From contig NZ_CP065053.1 of NCBI RefSeq assembly GCF_015689335.1, forward strand, positions 5,952,001 through 6,016,000: a DNA stretch of 64,000 nucleotides. The letters are read 5' to 3'. The notes under the pieces were generated by a model, which did no database searches, was not told where the DNA came from, and saw only the letters and a list, made by a program, of their open reading frames with translations. Below, one piece after another: positions 41,049 through 49,979 of this stretch; the first letter of the stretch is position 1, and each line of letters starts with the position of its first letter. Made by a program: the position numbers and the translations under genes. This stretch comes from Massilia antarctica. GTDB taxonomy: Bacteria; Pseudomonadota; Gammaproteobacteria; Burkholderiales; Burkholderiaceae_D.

Positions 41049-41356
41049 GGATCGTGCGCAGCCGGGACTACACCGGCGCGCGCGCCTGGGAGGCGGAGCT
41101 GATCGCCGTCATGAAAGACGCCACCGTGCGGCTGCACTGGACCGACCAGCCTTACCCCTGGCACGTCAACGACGGCGACGAAGTCTTCGCCGTGCTCGAT
41201 GGCGAGGTAGCGATGCACTATCGGGACAATGGGCGGGAGCTGGTGGCGCTCCTGGGCCCCGGCGACATTTTTTACGCCGCCGAGGGCGACGCCCACAGCG
41301 CGCACCCGCGCGGGCAGGCGCGCATCCTCGTCATCGAGCGGGCGGGCAGCGTTTGA
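41045..41356 (+). CDS. Small cupin-domain protein (103 aa)
   Basis: Single-domain cupin. The region WHVNDGDEVFAVLDGEVAMH (about residues 39-58) contains motif 1 with a conserved His and Glu, and PGDIFYAAEGDAHSAHP (about 76-92) contains motif 2 with metal-ligand His residues. It probably binds a metal or a small molecule. It is coupled to the DJ-1/PfpI gene by ATGA overlap; the pair, with the divergent GlxA-type regulator, looks like a small detoxification module. Confidence 0.86.
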   Translation: MRIVRSRDYTGARAWEAELIAVMKDATVRLHWTDQPYPWHVNDGDEVFAVLDGEVAMHYRDNGRELVALLGPGDIFYAAEGDAHSAHPRGQARILVIERAGSV

Positions 41357-41535
41357 CGGTCAGGCGGCTTTCGCCGCGGCGGCAAGTACGATGGCCGCGG
41401 CGGCCCGATACCGGGGGATGCTGCGCCCGGTGCCGGATCGCCAGGGCTTTATCCGGGCCGCCACCCGCACCCGGAACGCCATCCGCACCACACTGCAAAT
41501 TTACAACAAATTCACATATTTTCGATATTTTATGT

Positions 41536-41580
41536 ACAACACGAATGCTTAATTAGCACTGTTGTTCGTATTTGAAATAC
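41536..41580. repeat. Two palindromes upstream of the SGNH esterase
   Basis: A nested inverted repeat ACAACA (41536-41541), TGCT (41546-41549) / AGCA (41555-41558), TGTTGT (41560-41565), then a perfect palindrome GTATTTGAAATAC (41568-41580). They lie in AT-rich DNA 75-120 bases before the esterase start, so they may be operators or overlap its promoter. Confidence 0.4.
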
Positions 41581-41654
41581 ATTGGGTGTACCGAGCTCAG
41601 GTTTGTTGACATGGCAGGCCTGACAGCCCGGACCCACTATAAAGGAGACACTAC

Positions 41655-42743
41655 ATGAGCATTCGCTTTCGTCGTTCCTTGCACGCCCTTCTACCCACCA
41701 TCGCACTACTCGTCTCATCCTCCGAGGCGGCCGCCAGCACCATCAACCAAAACGCCTCGTGGACCATCGACCGCGCCGGCACCTCCACCAAATACCGCTC
41801 GGTGGCCTACGGCGACTCGATCTACGCGGGTTTCAACGGTTCCGTCACCAGCGCGGCCAAATTCTCGGCGCCCACGGTGAACGCGGAATATCTCTCGGCG
41901 CAGTGGGGCACGGACATCGAGAGCGTGCGCCGCACCAAGTCCGGTGCGGTTGCCGAAGACGTGTACAACAATAAAATCGTGGCTGAGCGCTCCTACATGC
42001 AAGCCAGTAACACCCGGGTCGTCACCTTCGAAATGTGCGGCAACGATGGCTTGCAGGCGCGCTCCAGCTTCAAGAGCCAGACCGGCACCTGCAATTACAG
42101 CGGACTGACCGCGGCCGAAAGCAACTGCAAGAAATACGTCACGGCGGCGATGGACTACATCAACGCCAACGCCTACGCCGGGGTCAAGCTGAAGGTGGTG
42201 TCCAACCTGCACTACCCGGGCTATGCGGTGGACAATGTGCAGAGTTCCTGCACCGATGCGACGACCGGTACCACGGTAAAAATGCAGGACAAATTCCTGC
42301 CCGCCCTGGCCAGAATGAACTTCATGATGTGCGACGTTGCGCGCCAAAAAGGCTTCATGTGCGCCGATAACTTCGCCCAGTACATGGGCGCCGACTACGA
42401 CAGCAACGGCGACGGCCGCATCGACGCCGACGCGCTGCGCTATGTGTCCGGCGAGAGCGAAGCGAGCTATGTCTCCCGCATCACCTCGACGTTGCGCTCG
42501 ACCATCCGCGACGCCAACACCCACTTCGTGTCGTCGAGCAGCAGCTACGATTACATCCAGTCGGACGACACCCACCCGACCTACAACGGCAGCACCGTCA
42601 GCTCGGGCCTGTTCGGCAGCAGCACGGGCAGCGGCGCGCCGCGCTACACCACGATCAGCGGCGGCAAGAACCCGATCTGGAACCAGTACGGCCACGAGCG
42701 CATCGGCTGGGCGGTATCGACCTACAACCCGGCCACGCCGTAA
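41655..42743 (+). CDS. Secreted SGNH/GDSL-type hydrolase (362 aa)
   Basis: Signal peptide at residues ~1-27 (ending EAAAS). SGNH hydrolase blocks are present: block I AYGDSIYAG (catalytic Ser near residue 53), block III MCGNDGLQAR (Gly/Asn oxyanion residues) and block V DDTHPTYNG with the Asp-His pair near residue 300. Between them are several Cys that could pair, and an EF-hand-like loop DSNGDGRIDADAL. The family cleaves esters of lipids, polysaccharides or aromatic acids. AAGGAG precedes the ATG by 9 bases. It starts a three-gene operon with the next two genes. Confidence 0.87.
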   Translation: MSIRFRRSLHALLPTIALLVSSSEAAASTINQNASWTIDRAGTSTKYRSVAYGDSIYAGFNGSVTSAAKFSAPTVNAEYLSAQWGTDIESVRRTKSGAVAEDVYNNKIVAERSYMQASNTRVVTFEMCGNDGLQARSSFKSQTGTCNYSGLTAAESNCKKYVTAAMDYINANAYAGVKLKVVSNLHYPGYAVDNVQSSCTDATTGTTVKMQDKFLPALARMNFMMCDVARQKGFMCADNFAQYMGADYDSNGDGRIDADALRYVSGESEASYVSRITSTLRSTIRDANTHFVSSSSSYDYIQSDDTHPTYNGSTVSSGLFGSSTGSGAPRYTTISGGKNPIWNQYGHERIGWAVSTYNPATP

Positions 42744-42760
42744 CGGCCAGGCGCCGATTC

Positions 42761-43447
42761 GTGGATACGCCACCGCGTTCCAGGCCAGGTGCGACCGGCA
42801 GCGCGACCAGCGCCGCCGGGCGCGCCTGGCGTCCATCCCGGGGCCGCATCGTCGTCGCCCTGCTGCTCTGCATCGCCGGCGGCGCCCTGCTGGCGCTCCT
42901 GTGGATGCCATCGCGCACCGGGCCGGACCGAGCCGACGTCGCCGGCGGACCGGCGCCCTTGCCTGCCCAGGCAAGGGTGGCGCTGCCGGCCGCACCGCCC
43001 GCCACGCCGGGCCCCATCGCGCGCAAGGAGCCGGCGCGCGCGCCCGAGGGCGACGCCGACCCGACACCGGACCTGAAAAGCTACGTCGCGCGCGGCGACA
43101 ATCCCAGCATGGCCGAAGTCATCGAACGCCTGCACCAGCGCGGCATCCACTCCGGCCTGGGCGCCTTTTCACCGCCGGGCACCAGCCCGCCGCTGGTCGG
43201 GCTCGCGGTGCCCGAGGATTTCGTTTTGCCGAAGGGGTATGTGCGCCATCACCAGGCCACCGATGACGGTCAAGCCATCGAAGCGGTCCTGATGTTCGCT
43301 CCCGACTTCCAGATGCTCGATACCGCGGGCAAGCCCGTCGCGATGCCGAAAAATGGCATCGTGCCGCCCGAACAGGCGCCACCCGGTTTGCCGATCCGGC
43401 GTATCGTCATCCCCGCGGCCAACGAGCCGGCACCAACGAGGCGCTGA
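42761..43447 (+). CDS. Membrane-anchored protein of unknown function (228 aa)
   Basis: Single N-terminal membrane segment (about residues 29-49, VVALLLCIAGGALLALLW) preceded by an Arg/Ser/Ala-rich cytoplasmic tail, then a long Pro/Ala-rich periplasmic stretch and a ~100-residue folded part (NPSMAEVIERLHQRGIHSGL). No family recognised. The start codon appears to be GTG with a weak ribosome binding site, so the N-terminus is uncertain. It lies 17 bases after the SGNH gene and 5 before the Lnt-like gene, so all three are likely co-transcribed. Confidence 0.7.
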   Translation: MDTPPRSRPGATGSATSAAGRAWRPSRGRIVVALLLCIAGGALLALLWMPSRTGPDRADVAGGPAPLPAQARVALPAAPPATPGPIARKEPARAPEGDADPTPDLKSYVARGDNPSMAEVIERLHQRGIHSGLGAFSPPGTSPPLVGLAVPEDFVLPKGYVRHHQATDDGQAIEAVLMFAPDFQMLDTAGKPVAMPKNGIVPPEQAPPGLPIRRIVIPAANEPAPTRR

Positions 43448-43452
43448 ACACC

Positions 43453-45906
43453 ATGATCCTGTTTTCCAACACGACGGCACGCGTTGCCGGGGCTATCCTC
43501 GCCAGCGCGGCCATGGCGGCGCTGTACGCGCGCGGCGGGGCCGCCTGGCCGCTCGGTTTCGTCCTGCTGGTGCCGTGGCTGCGTACCCTCGACACCAGCC
43601 CCACCCTGCGCGCCAGCCTGCTGCGCGCTTGCCTGATGTCGCTCGCCTTCACGGCGGCCGCTTTCGCCTGGTTCGGCATCGCGCTCGGGCTGTATGCGCA
43701 GGTTGGCGCGGCCACCGGCGTGGCGCTGCTGCTGCTGGCCGCACCGCTGTTCCAGCCGCAGTTCCTGGTCTTCGCCGTGGTGCGCCACCTTGCGCGGCGC
43801 CGCCACGGCACCATCGTCGGCGCCCTGGCTGGTGTTGCGGCATGGGTCGCCACGGAATGGCTGCTGCCCAAACTGCTGGGCGACACCTTGGGCTATGGGC
43901 TCTATCCGTCGCGGCTGCTGCGCCAGGGCGCCGATGTGGGCGGCAGCGCCGGCCTGACCGCCCTGCTCCTGCTGGCCAACGAAGGCGTCGCGCTGGCGCT
44001 GGTCAATCGCGCTGGCGGCGTGCGCGCGTTCGCCAGGCCGCTGGCGCTGGCCGCGTCCTTGCCCATGCTGCTGGCCGGTTACGGCCTGGCCGTGCTGTCC
44101 GTCGACCCCGGCCCGGCCGGCAAGCCGCTGCGGGTGGGATTGATTCAATCGAACATCGTCGCCTACGAACGCCAGCGCGAGGAAAAAGGCACGCACGCGG
44201 TGGTGCGCGAGGTGCTCGATGCGCACTTCGCGATGAGCTACGACGCCGTCGTGCGCCAGCATGCGGACGCGGTGCTGTGGCCGGAAACCGCCTATCCCAC
44301 CACTTTCGGCCATCCGAAAAGCGAGGCCGGCGCCGACTTCGACCGCGAGATCCTGGACATCGTCAATGCGGCCGGCGTGCCGTTCGTCATCGGCACCTAC
44401 GATCGCGACAGCGCCGGCGAATACAACGCGGCGGCCTTCGTGCAGCCCGGCAGCGGCCTGACGGGCTTTTACCGCAAGACGCGCCTGTTTCCGCTGACCG
44501 AATACGTGCCGGCCTGGCTCGATGGCCCGCGCGTGCGGCGCGCGCTGCCATGGAGCGGCAACTGGCGGGCCGGCAACGGCGCTCGCGTATTCCCCTTGCG
44601 CCTGGGCGACGGGCGCGAGATCCCCGTGCTGCCCTTGATCTGCCTTGACGATGTCGACAGCGCGCTGGCCATCGACGGCGCACGGCTGGGCGCGCAAGCC
44701 ATCCTGACCATGTCCAACGATTCCTGGTTCTCCGCCAGCCCGCTGGGCGCGCAGCTGCATCAGGCCGCGGCGGCGTTTCGCAGCATTGAAACGCGCCTGC
44801 CGCAATTTCGCGTCACCACCAACGGCTACAGCGCGGCCATCGATGCGACTGGCCGGGTACTGGCAGGCACGCGCATGGGCGAACGCACCCTGGTGATCGC
44901 CGACGTGCAGGTGCGCGCTCCCGGGCGCACCCTGATGGTGATCTGGGGCGACTGGGTCGGGCCCGCAGCGGGCGCCTTCCTGGCGACCCTGGCGGCATGG
45001 TCGGCCCTGGCGTCGTTGCCGCACCGCGCCGCGCAGGCACAGGCGCCGGCCGGCCATGCGCTCCCGGCGCCGCTCGACGCGGCCGTCCTGCCGCCCGCCG
45101 CCCGCCTCGGATCGGGCCTGTTGCGTGTCATCGCCCGCGGCGGCCTGCTCTGGATGTGCGTGGCGCTGCTGCTCGACGATGCCTTGCGCACCAACACCCT
45201 GGCGCAAGTGCGGATGTTCGCGGCCTGCTTCCTTGCTCCGGAGGCTGCGTCATGGTGCGTGCTGTTCCTGTTTTCGGCCAAGGCATCGGTCGCCAACGGC
45301 AGCCTGGTGCTGACACACGACGCGCGCAGGATCGCGTTCGCGCTGGGCGACATCGCCGCGGTGCGCTTATGGCGCCTGCCCGTGCCCCGCCCCGGGATGA
45401 CCGTGCAGCTCGCGTCCGGCCGGCGCTATGCCCTGGCATTGGACGACCCGGGCGCGCTGGCCGGCGCGCTGGCCGCCGCCGGCGGGCCCACGGTCGAGCG
45501 GCGTCCGCGCGCGCTGATGCAGGCCTATGCGCAAGCCGGCCTGGCGAGCCACCGCTCGCGGCTCGACCACCCGCTGGTCAAATTTGTCCTGCTGCCTCTG
45601 GCGCTGGCGATTCCGGCTTTCCACCTGCACCAGCACATTGCCTACGGCGGCGCATTCGGCGAGTTCTACAGTTTTGGCCTGAAAGCCTACCTGACCGCCT
45701 TCGCGCTATGGTGGGCGGCATGGTCGATCGGCGTGGTACTGAGCGAGGCCCTGCTGCGGGCGGCGGTCGAAACCGGTACCTTGCTGGCGGCATGGCTGCG
45801 CCCCGCGCGGGCGGGCGCTATCCGTTACCGGCTCAAGCGCGCCAGCCATGCCGCGCTGTTTCTGGGCTTGCCGGCGTGGCTGATGGTGACCATCTTCCGT
45901 ACGTAG
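43453..45906 (+). CDS. Apolipoprotein N-acyltransferase-like enzyme with C-terminal membrane extension (817 aa)
   Basis: The N-terminal ~210 residues contain several membrane helices, followed by a nitrilase-type (CN hydrolase) domain at about 225-500 with a recognisable triad: Glu278 (LWPETAYPT), Lys342 (FYRKTRLF) and Cys397 (ICLDDVD). This is the arrangement of Lnt, which N-acylates lipoproteins. Beyond ~500 there is a further ~300-residue region with more hydrophobic segments that standard Lnt (about 510-550 aa) lacks. The core gene lnt is usually elsewhere in the genome, so this is probably a specialised paralogue linked to the SGNH esterase. Confidence 0.82.
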   Translation: MILFSNTTARVAGAILASAAMAALYARGGAAWPLGFVLLVPWLRTLDTSPTLRASLLRACLMSLAFTAAAFAWFGIALGLYAQVGAATGVALLLLAAPLFQPQFLVFAVVRHLARRRHGTIVGALAGVAAWVATEWLLPKLLGDTLGYGLYPSRLLRQGADVGGSAGLTALLLLANEGVALALVNRAGGVRAFARPLALAASLPMLLAGYGLAVLSVDPGPAGKPLRVGLIQSNIVAYERQREEKGTHAVVREVLDAHFAMSYDAVVRQHADAVLWPETAYPTTFGHPKSEAGADFDREILDIVNAAGVPFVIGTYDRDSAGEYNAAAFVQPGSGLTGFYRKTRLFPLTEYVPAWLDGPRVRRALPWSGNWRAGNGARVFPLRLGDGREIPVLPLICLDDVDSALAIDGARLGAQAILTMSNDSWFSASPLGAQLHQAAAAFRSIETRLPQFRVTTNGYSAAIDATGRVLAGTRMGERTLVIADVQVRAPGRTLMVIWGDWVGPAAGAFLATLAAWSALASLPHRAAQAQAPAGHALPAPLDAAVLPPAARLGSGLLRVIARGGLLWMCVALLLDDALRTNTLAQVRMFAACFLAPEAASWCVLFLFSAKASVANGSLVLTHDARRIAFALGDIAAVRLWRLPVPRPGMTVQLASGRRYALALDDPGALAGALAAAGGPTVERRPRALMQAYAQAGLASHRSRLDHPLVKFVLLPLALAIPAFHLHQHIAYGGAFGEFYSFGLKAYLTAFALWWAAWSIGVVLSEALLRAAVETGTLLAAWLRPARAGAIRYRLKRASHAALFLGLPAWLMVTIFRT

Positions 45907-45973
45907 CGCGAATCGCCGCCTGGCCTTGCAGTGAACGAGCCGCCGGCGGGTGGTCGAACAGCATGAGCTCGGC

Positions 45974-45979
45974 TATAAT
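45974..45979 (+). promoter_or_regulatory. TATAAT box immediately before the DUF2946 gene
   Basis: A perfect -10 hexamer ends 6 bases before the ATG at 45986. The expected transcription start would fall at or very near the start codon, suggesting a leaderless mRNA. The -35 region (around 45951) is poor, only about 2 of 6. Confidence 0.45.
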
Positions 45980-45985
45980 TCGCGC

Positions 45986-46357
45986 ATGATCACCCTGGCA
46001 CGACGACACACACTGCACATCTGGATCGCCATGCTGGCCATCCTGTTCAGTGCATTCGCGTCCGCGCTGGGCAGCGCCGCCATGGCCGCCACGCCGATGG
46101 AAGTGTGCACCGCCGACGGCTACAAGTTCGTCGACGCCGGCGGCAGCGACGGCGCGCCCGGCTCCGCCCATCACAGCATGCAGCATTGCGCGTTCTGTAC
46201 CAGCCACGCCGGCACCCACCTGCCGCCCGCTCCTCCCACCGGCATGCTGGTGATCGAGATCGGACGCAGTATCTATCCATCGCTGTTCTACCGCGCGCCG
46301 CAGCCCTTGCATGCGTGGTCGGCCGCCAATCCGCGCGCCCCGCCTCTGAGCACCTGA
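45986..46357 (+). CDS. DUF2946 protein (123 aa)
   Basis: Short exported protein of the DUF2946 family: hydrophobic N-terminus (WIAMLAILFSAFASALG), then MEVCTADGYKFVDAG and HSMQHCAFCTSHAGTHLPP with Cys and His residues suited to metal binding, and a C-terminal PLHAWSAANPRAPP typical of the family. The family is commonly found next to TonB-dependent copper receptors, as here. The ATG at 45986 is chosen because it opens the hydrophobic segment and lies just after a TATAAT box; an upstream in-frame codon at 45950 is unlikely. A role in copper handling is inferred. Confidence 0.82.
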   Translation: MITLARRHTLHIWIAMLAILFSAFASALGSAAMAATPMEVCTADGYKFVDAGGSDGAPGSAHHSMQHCAFCTSHAGTHLPPAPPTGMLVIEIGRSIYPSLFYRAPQPLHAWSAANPRAPPLST

Positions 46358-46470
46358 GCGCAGGCATTTGCCTGCGCCGTCGCCCCATCCAGTAACAGTT
46401 CTGCGCACCGGCTTGCCGGCGCGTGCTGCCGCCTTCGCGCGGCCCTGCCACCTGTTTGACGAGGATTACC

Positions 46471-46686
46471 TTGAAACCGAACCCTGTCGCTTCGGCGACC
46501 ACGCTCGCCATCGTCCTGAGAACGATGCGCTGCTTCAATACTGCCGCCTTCACTGCGCTGGCCTTCTTCTATTTCGCGTCGTATTGCCTGCCCGCGGCGC
46601 CCTTCTTCGCGCTGCAACTGCTGCCCTCGGCCGCCGCCACGCACCCGACCACGCCATCACTGTCCGCCACCAAGGATACGCAATGA
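46471..46686 (+). CDS. Small membrane protein coupled to copper receptor (71 aa)
   Basis: A TTG start at 46471 is preceded by GAGGA 5 bases upstream. The product has one strongly hydrophobic segment (residues ~25-45, TAAFTALAFFYFASYCLPAA), with a basic N-terminus, and otherwise is Ala/Thr-rich. Its stop overlaps the receptor ATG by 4 bases (ATGA), suggesting coupled translation. No family recognised; it could be an inner-membrane accessory protein or a leader whose translation opens the receptor start. Confidence 0.5.
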   Translation: MKPNPVASATTLAIVLRTMRCFNTAAFTALAFFYFASYCLPAAPFFALQLLPSAAATHPTTPSLSATKDTQ

Positions 46687-48788
46687 AGCACTACCACCTC
46701 CCCGCCTTCCTGGCACTGGCCGGCGCCACAGCCGGCGCCTGCGCCCAGGGCGCGCCCGGCAGCGCGATCGAAGCGCGCATGAAAGTCATCGTCACCGCCA
46801 TCGGCGAAGGCTGGCGCGCGCCGCAGAATGGCAGCGGCGATACGGCCCTGCTGCTGAACACAACACCCGGCTACAGCGTGGCCCAGGCCGGCGGCGTATC
46901 CGGCCTGCCCGTCGTCAACGGACTGGGCGACGACCGCCTTAAAATCCGCATCGACGGCATGGAAATCACCCCCGCCTGCGCCAATCACATGAATGCGCCG
47001 CTGTCGACCATCGACCCCAGCCAGGTCGGCCACATCGAGGTGCTGGCCGGGGTAACGCCGGTCAGCGCGGGGGGCGACAGCACCGGCGGCACAGTGACCG
47101 TCAAATCGCCCGCGCCGCTGTTTGCCGGCCAGGGCGAGCGCCTGCTCACCAGCGGCAAGCTCAGCTTGAGCGGGCGCAGCAATGGTGAGGCAATCAACGC
47201 CTCGGTGTCGGCCAGCATCGCCAGCGACAGCATGAGCTTCGGCTACAGCGCGGCGCAGGCGCGCGGCCACAGTTATGACGATGGCGACGGGCAGCGCGTG
47301 CTGGGCAGCCTGTACCGCAGCACCAACCAGGCGGCCGTGCTGGCCTTGCGCGCGAGCGGCCAGCGGATCACCGTGCGCGCCGGCACCCAGCGCATTGCCT
47401 ATCAGGGCTTCCCCAACCAGTACATGGACATGACCGGCAACGATGGCACCTTCGCCAATCTGCAGTGGCTGGCCACATTCGGCTGGGGCGAGCTGGACAC
47501 AAGCGCCTACTGGCAGAACACCAAGCACGAGATGGGTTTCTTCACGCCGGAGCGTCCCGGCAGCATGCCCATGCTGACCGAAGGCCGCAATACCGGTTAT
47601 GCGCTCAAGATCACCATGCCCGCCGGCGACGCGGCCAAGGTGCGGCTCGGCCATGAAGTTCACACGTTCAGGCTGGACGACTTCTGGCCCGCCATCCCCG
47701 GCTCGATGATGATGGGGCCGCAAACCTATGTGAACATCAACGATGGCCGGCGCGACCGCATCGCGCTGTATGGGGAAGTGGAGACCCGCCACAGTGCGCG
47801 CTGGAACTCGCTGGTCGGTGCGCGCTGGGAATCGGTGCGCATGGATGCGGGCACGGTCCAGCCGTACGCCAGCAACAGGATGAACGCGGCCGATTCGGCG
47901 GCGGCGCGGGCCTTCAACGCGGCCGGGCGGCGCCAGCGCGACGGCAACCTGGACCTGACCGCGCTGGCGCGCTTCGACGCCGATGCCAACACCACCTTCG
48001 AACTGGCGGCGGCACGCAAGACGCGTTCGCCCAATCTGTACGAGCGCTATGCCTGGGGCCGGGGCACGATGGCGATGACCATGACCAATTGGTTTGGCGA
48101 TGGCAACGGCTACGTCGGCAATATCGACCTGAAACCGGAAACGGCCGCCACGCTGGGTTTCACCGCGCACTGGCATGGCGCCGGCGCGGCGGACTGGTTC
48201 GTCAAGCTCAATCCTTACTACAACCGGGTGCGCGACTACATCGACGTCGATACCTTGGGCCAGTTCAATCCGTACATGGCCATGGGTGCGCGCGGCGCCC
48301 TGCTGCGCTTCGCCAATCATGACGCCAGGCTGCACGGCGCCAATCTGTCGTGGCGCATGCCGCTGCCGGCCGGCCGCGCGGCGGGAACCTTGGCGTTCAC
48401 GGGCAATGCCGCGTACACGCGCGGCAAGCGCGCCGATGGCGGCGACCTGTACCACATCATGCCTTTGAACGCCTTGCTGGCACTGGAACACAGCAGCGGC
48501 GCATGGAGCAGCCAGGTCGAGACCAAGGTGGTGGCGCGCAAAGACCATGCCGACCTGCGCCGGCTGGAGCCGCACACGGCAGGCTACGCGCTGCTCAATG
48601 CGCGCACCGGCTACCAATGGCGCAAGAACGTGCGCCTGTCGGCCGGCGTGAGCAATCTGCTCGACAGGCAATACGCCGATCCGCTTGGCGGCGTCTACCT
48701 TTCAGGCCTGAAGATGCAGCGCGGCGCCTTGCAGCCTTTGCCGGGTTACGGCCGTTCTTTCGAACTGGGGCTGACGCTCGGCTTCTAA
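46683..48788 (+). CDS. TonB-dependent copper receptor, OprC-like (701 aa)
   Basis: Outer-membrane TonB-dependent receptor. A signal peptide (about 1-21, ending CAQ) is followed by the plug domain, including GLPVVNGLGDDRLKIRIDGM and TPACANHMNAPLSTIDPSQV; the Cys/His/Met-rich stretch here is characteristic of OprC-type copper receptors. The 22-strand barrel follows and ends in a terminal aromatic residue (LGLTLGF), needed for outer-membrane insertion. The start at 46683 has AAGGA upstream and opens the signal peptide. Genes for DUF2946 and a small membrane protein precede it, so the three likely form a copper-uptake or copper-sensing operon. Confidence 0.9.
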   Translation: MKHYHLPAFLALAGATAGACAQGAPGSAIEARMKVIVTAIGEGWRAPQNGSGDTALLLNTTPGYSVAQAGGVSGLPVVNGLGDDRLKIRIDGMEITPACANHMNAPLSTIDPSQVGHIEVLAGVTPVSAGGDSTGGTVTVKSPAPLFAGQGERLLTSGKLSLSGRSNGEAINASVSASIASDSMSFGYSAAQARGHSYDDGDGQRVLGSLYRSTNQAAVLALRASGQRITVRAGTQRIAYQGFPNQYMDMTGNDGTFANLQWLATFGWGELDTSAYWQNTKHEMGFFTPERPGSMPMLTEGRNTGYALKITMPAGDAAKVRLGHEVHTFRLDDFWPAIPGSMMMGPQTYVNINDGRRDRIALYGEVETRHSARWNSLVGARWESVRMDAGTVQPYASNRMNAADSAAARAFNAAGRRQRDGNLDLTALARFDADANTTFELAAARKTRSPNLYERYAWGRGTMAMTMTNWFGDGNGYVGNIDLKPETAATLGFTAHWHGAGAADWFVKLNPYYNRVRDYIDVDTLGQFNPYMAMGARGALLRFANHDARLHGANLSWRMPLPAGRAAGTLAFTGNAAYTRGKRADGGDLYHIMPLNALLALEHSSGAWSSQVETKVVARKDHADLRRLEPHTAGYALLNARTGYQWRKNVRLSAGVSNLLDRQYADPLGGVYLSGLKMQRGALQPLPGYGRSFELGLTLGF

Positions 48789-48901
48789 GCCGCGGCCTTT
48801 GCCGATAAGGCTAGCCTTCCAGCGCGGACCGCGAGCAATTGCTTCTGCGCTGAAGGGCATGTGGCCGGCGTGCAAACGCACACTGCCATGTGGCCATTCA
48901 A

Positions 48902-49873
48902 TCAAGACGGTGTCGTTTGATTGGCAGTGCGCATGAAATCCACGAACGCACGCAGCTTTCCGGGCATGTGCTCGCGATGCGGATAGTAGAGATGAAAAGC
49001 GTCGTCCAGTGCCCAGTGCTGCCTGAGTATTTGCTTCAGCAAGCCGTCCGCCAGCTCTTGTTTCGCAAAATTTTCCAGGATGAAAGCGATGCCCTGGCCT
49101 TGTATTGCAGCCTCCATCACGGAGCGCATGTCGTCAAACATAAAGCGCCCTTGAACATCGATGTGAACCTTCTGGCCGCGCTCTTCGAACTTCCAGTCAT
49201 ACAATCTGCCCCCGACACTATAGCGCTGGCGTATGCAATTGTGCTTGAGCAGTTCAGCGATCGTTGTTGGTTCACTGCGCTCGCGGAAGTAATCCGGCGC
49301 TGCCACCACAATTCTCTTTTGTACTGCTCCCAGCTGTACGGAAATCATGTCATTTTGCAGTTTCCTCCCCATGCGTATGCCGATATCAAATCCGGCGCCG
49401 ACGATATCGCTCAATTGATTGTCGAGCGATATCTCGACATTAATCAGCGGGAATTGTTCCAGGAACGACGCGATGTGCGGCTCGATCAAGATATGGTAGG
49501 CAACATAGGATGAACTGACGCGCAACATGCCCGACGGTTGATCCGTCGCGAGCAACGCTTGCGACAAGGCGTTTCTGATCAAGGCAAGTGCAGGCGCCAG
49601 TGCCGCATTCAATGACGCGCCAGCCTCGGTCAGGCTGACACTGCGCGTGGTGCGATTGAACAGACGCACATTCAATTGTGCTTCGACATTTTTGATCGTG
49701 CGCGATACCGCCGTCGGCGTGACGCCTATTTCCGCGGCGGCGCGAGCGAAATTCAAATGCCTGGCGGCAGCCTCGAAGGTCAGCAGGCCTGGAAGATGCA
49801 GCGGCGGCGCGGAGAGTGCGCCTTCCACACCCTCCACGCCGCCTGAAGGTTCAATTATAACCTTTTTGCTCAT
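48902..49873 (-). CDS. LysR-family transcriptional regulator (323 aa)
   Basis: Winged helix-turn-helix at residues ~25-85 (FARAAAEIGVTPTAVSRTIK), followed by a substrate-binding effector domain. The pattern LTFEAAARHLNFARAAAEIG and RLFNRTTRSVSLTEAG is typical of the CrgA/GcvA-like LysR group. The ATG at 49873 has GGAG upstream; upstream in-frame codons would add 63 non-conserved residues. It is divergent from the Old Yellow Enzyme gene (about 106 bases apart), its probable target, in the usual LysR arrangement. Confidence 0.93.
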   Translation of the reverse strand: MSKKVIIEPSGGVEGVEGALSAPPLHLPGLLTFEAAARHLNFARAAAEIGVTPTAVSRTIKNVEAQLNVRLFNRTTRSVSLTEAGASLNAALAPALALIRNALSQALLATDQPSGMLRVSSSYVAYHILIEPHIASFLEQFPLINVEISLDNQLSDIVGAGFDIGIRMGRKLQNDMISVQLGAVQKRIVVAAPDYFRERSEPTTIAELLKHNCIRQRYSVGGRLYDWKFEERGQKVHIDVQGRFMFDDMRSVMEAAIQGQGIAFILENFAKQELADGLLKQILRQHWALDDAFHLYYPHREHMPGKLRAFVDFMRTANQTTPS

Positions 49874-49979
49874 ACCGTATCTCCGTCTATGACTATTCAC
49901 GTCATTATCGCCGATCCGCATACTGGTCACATCAAGCAAATCAATCCGGCTACGCAAGCCTTCTTTCGAGAAAAGAACC

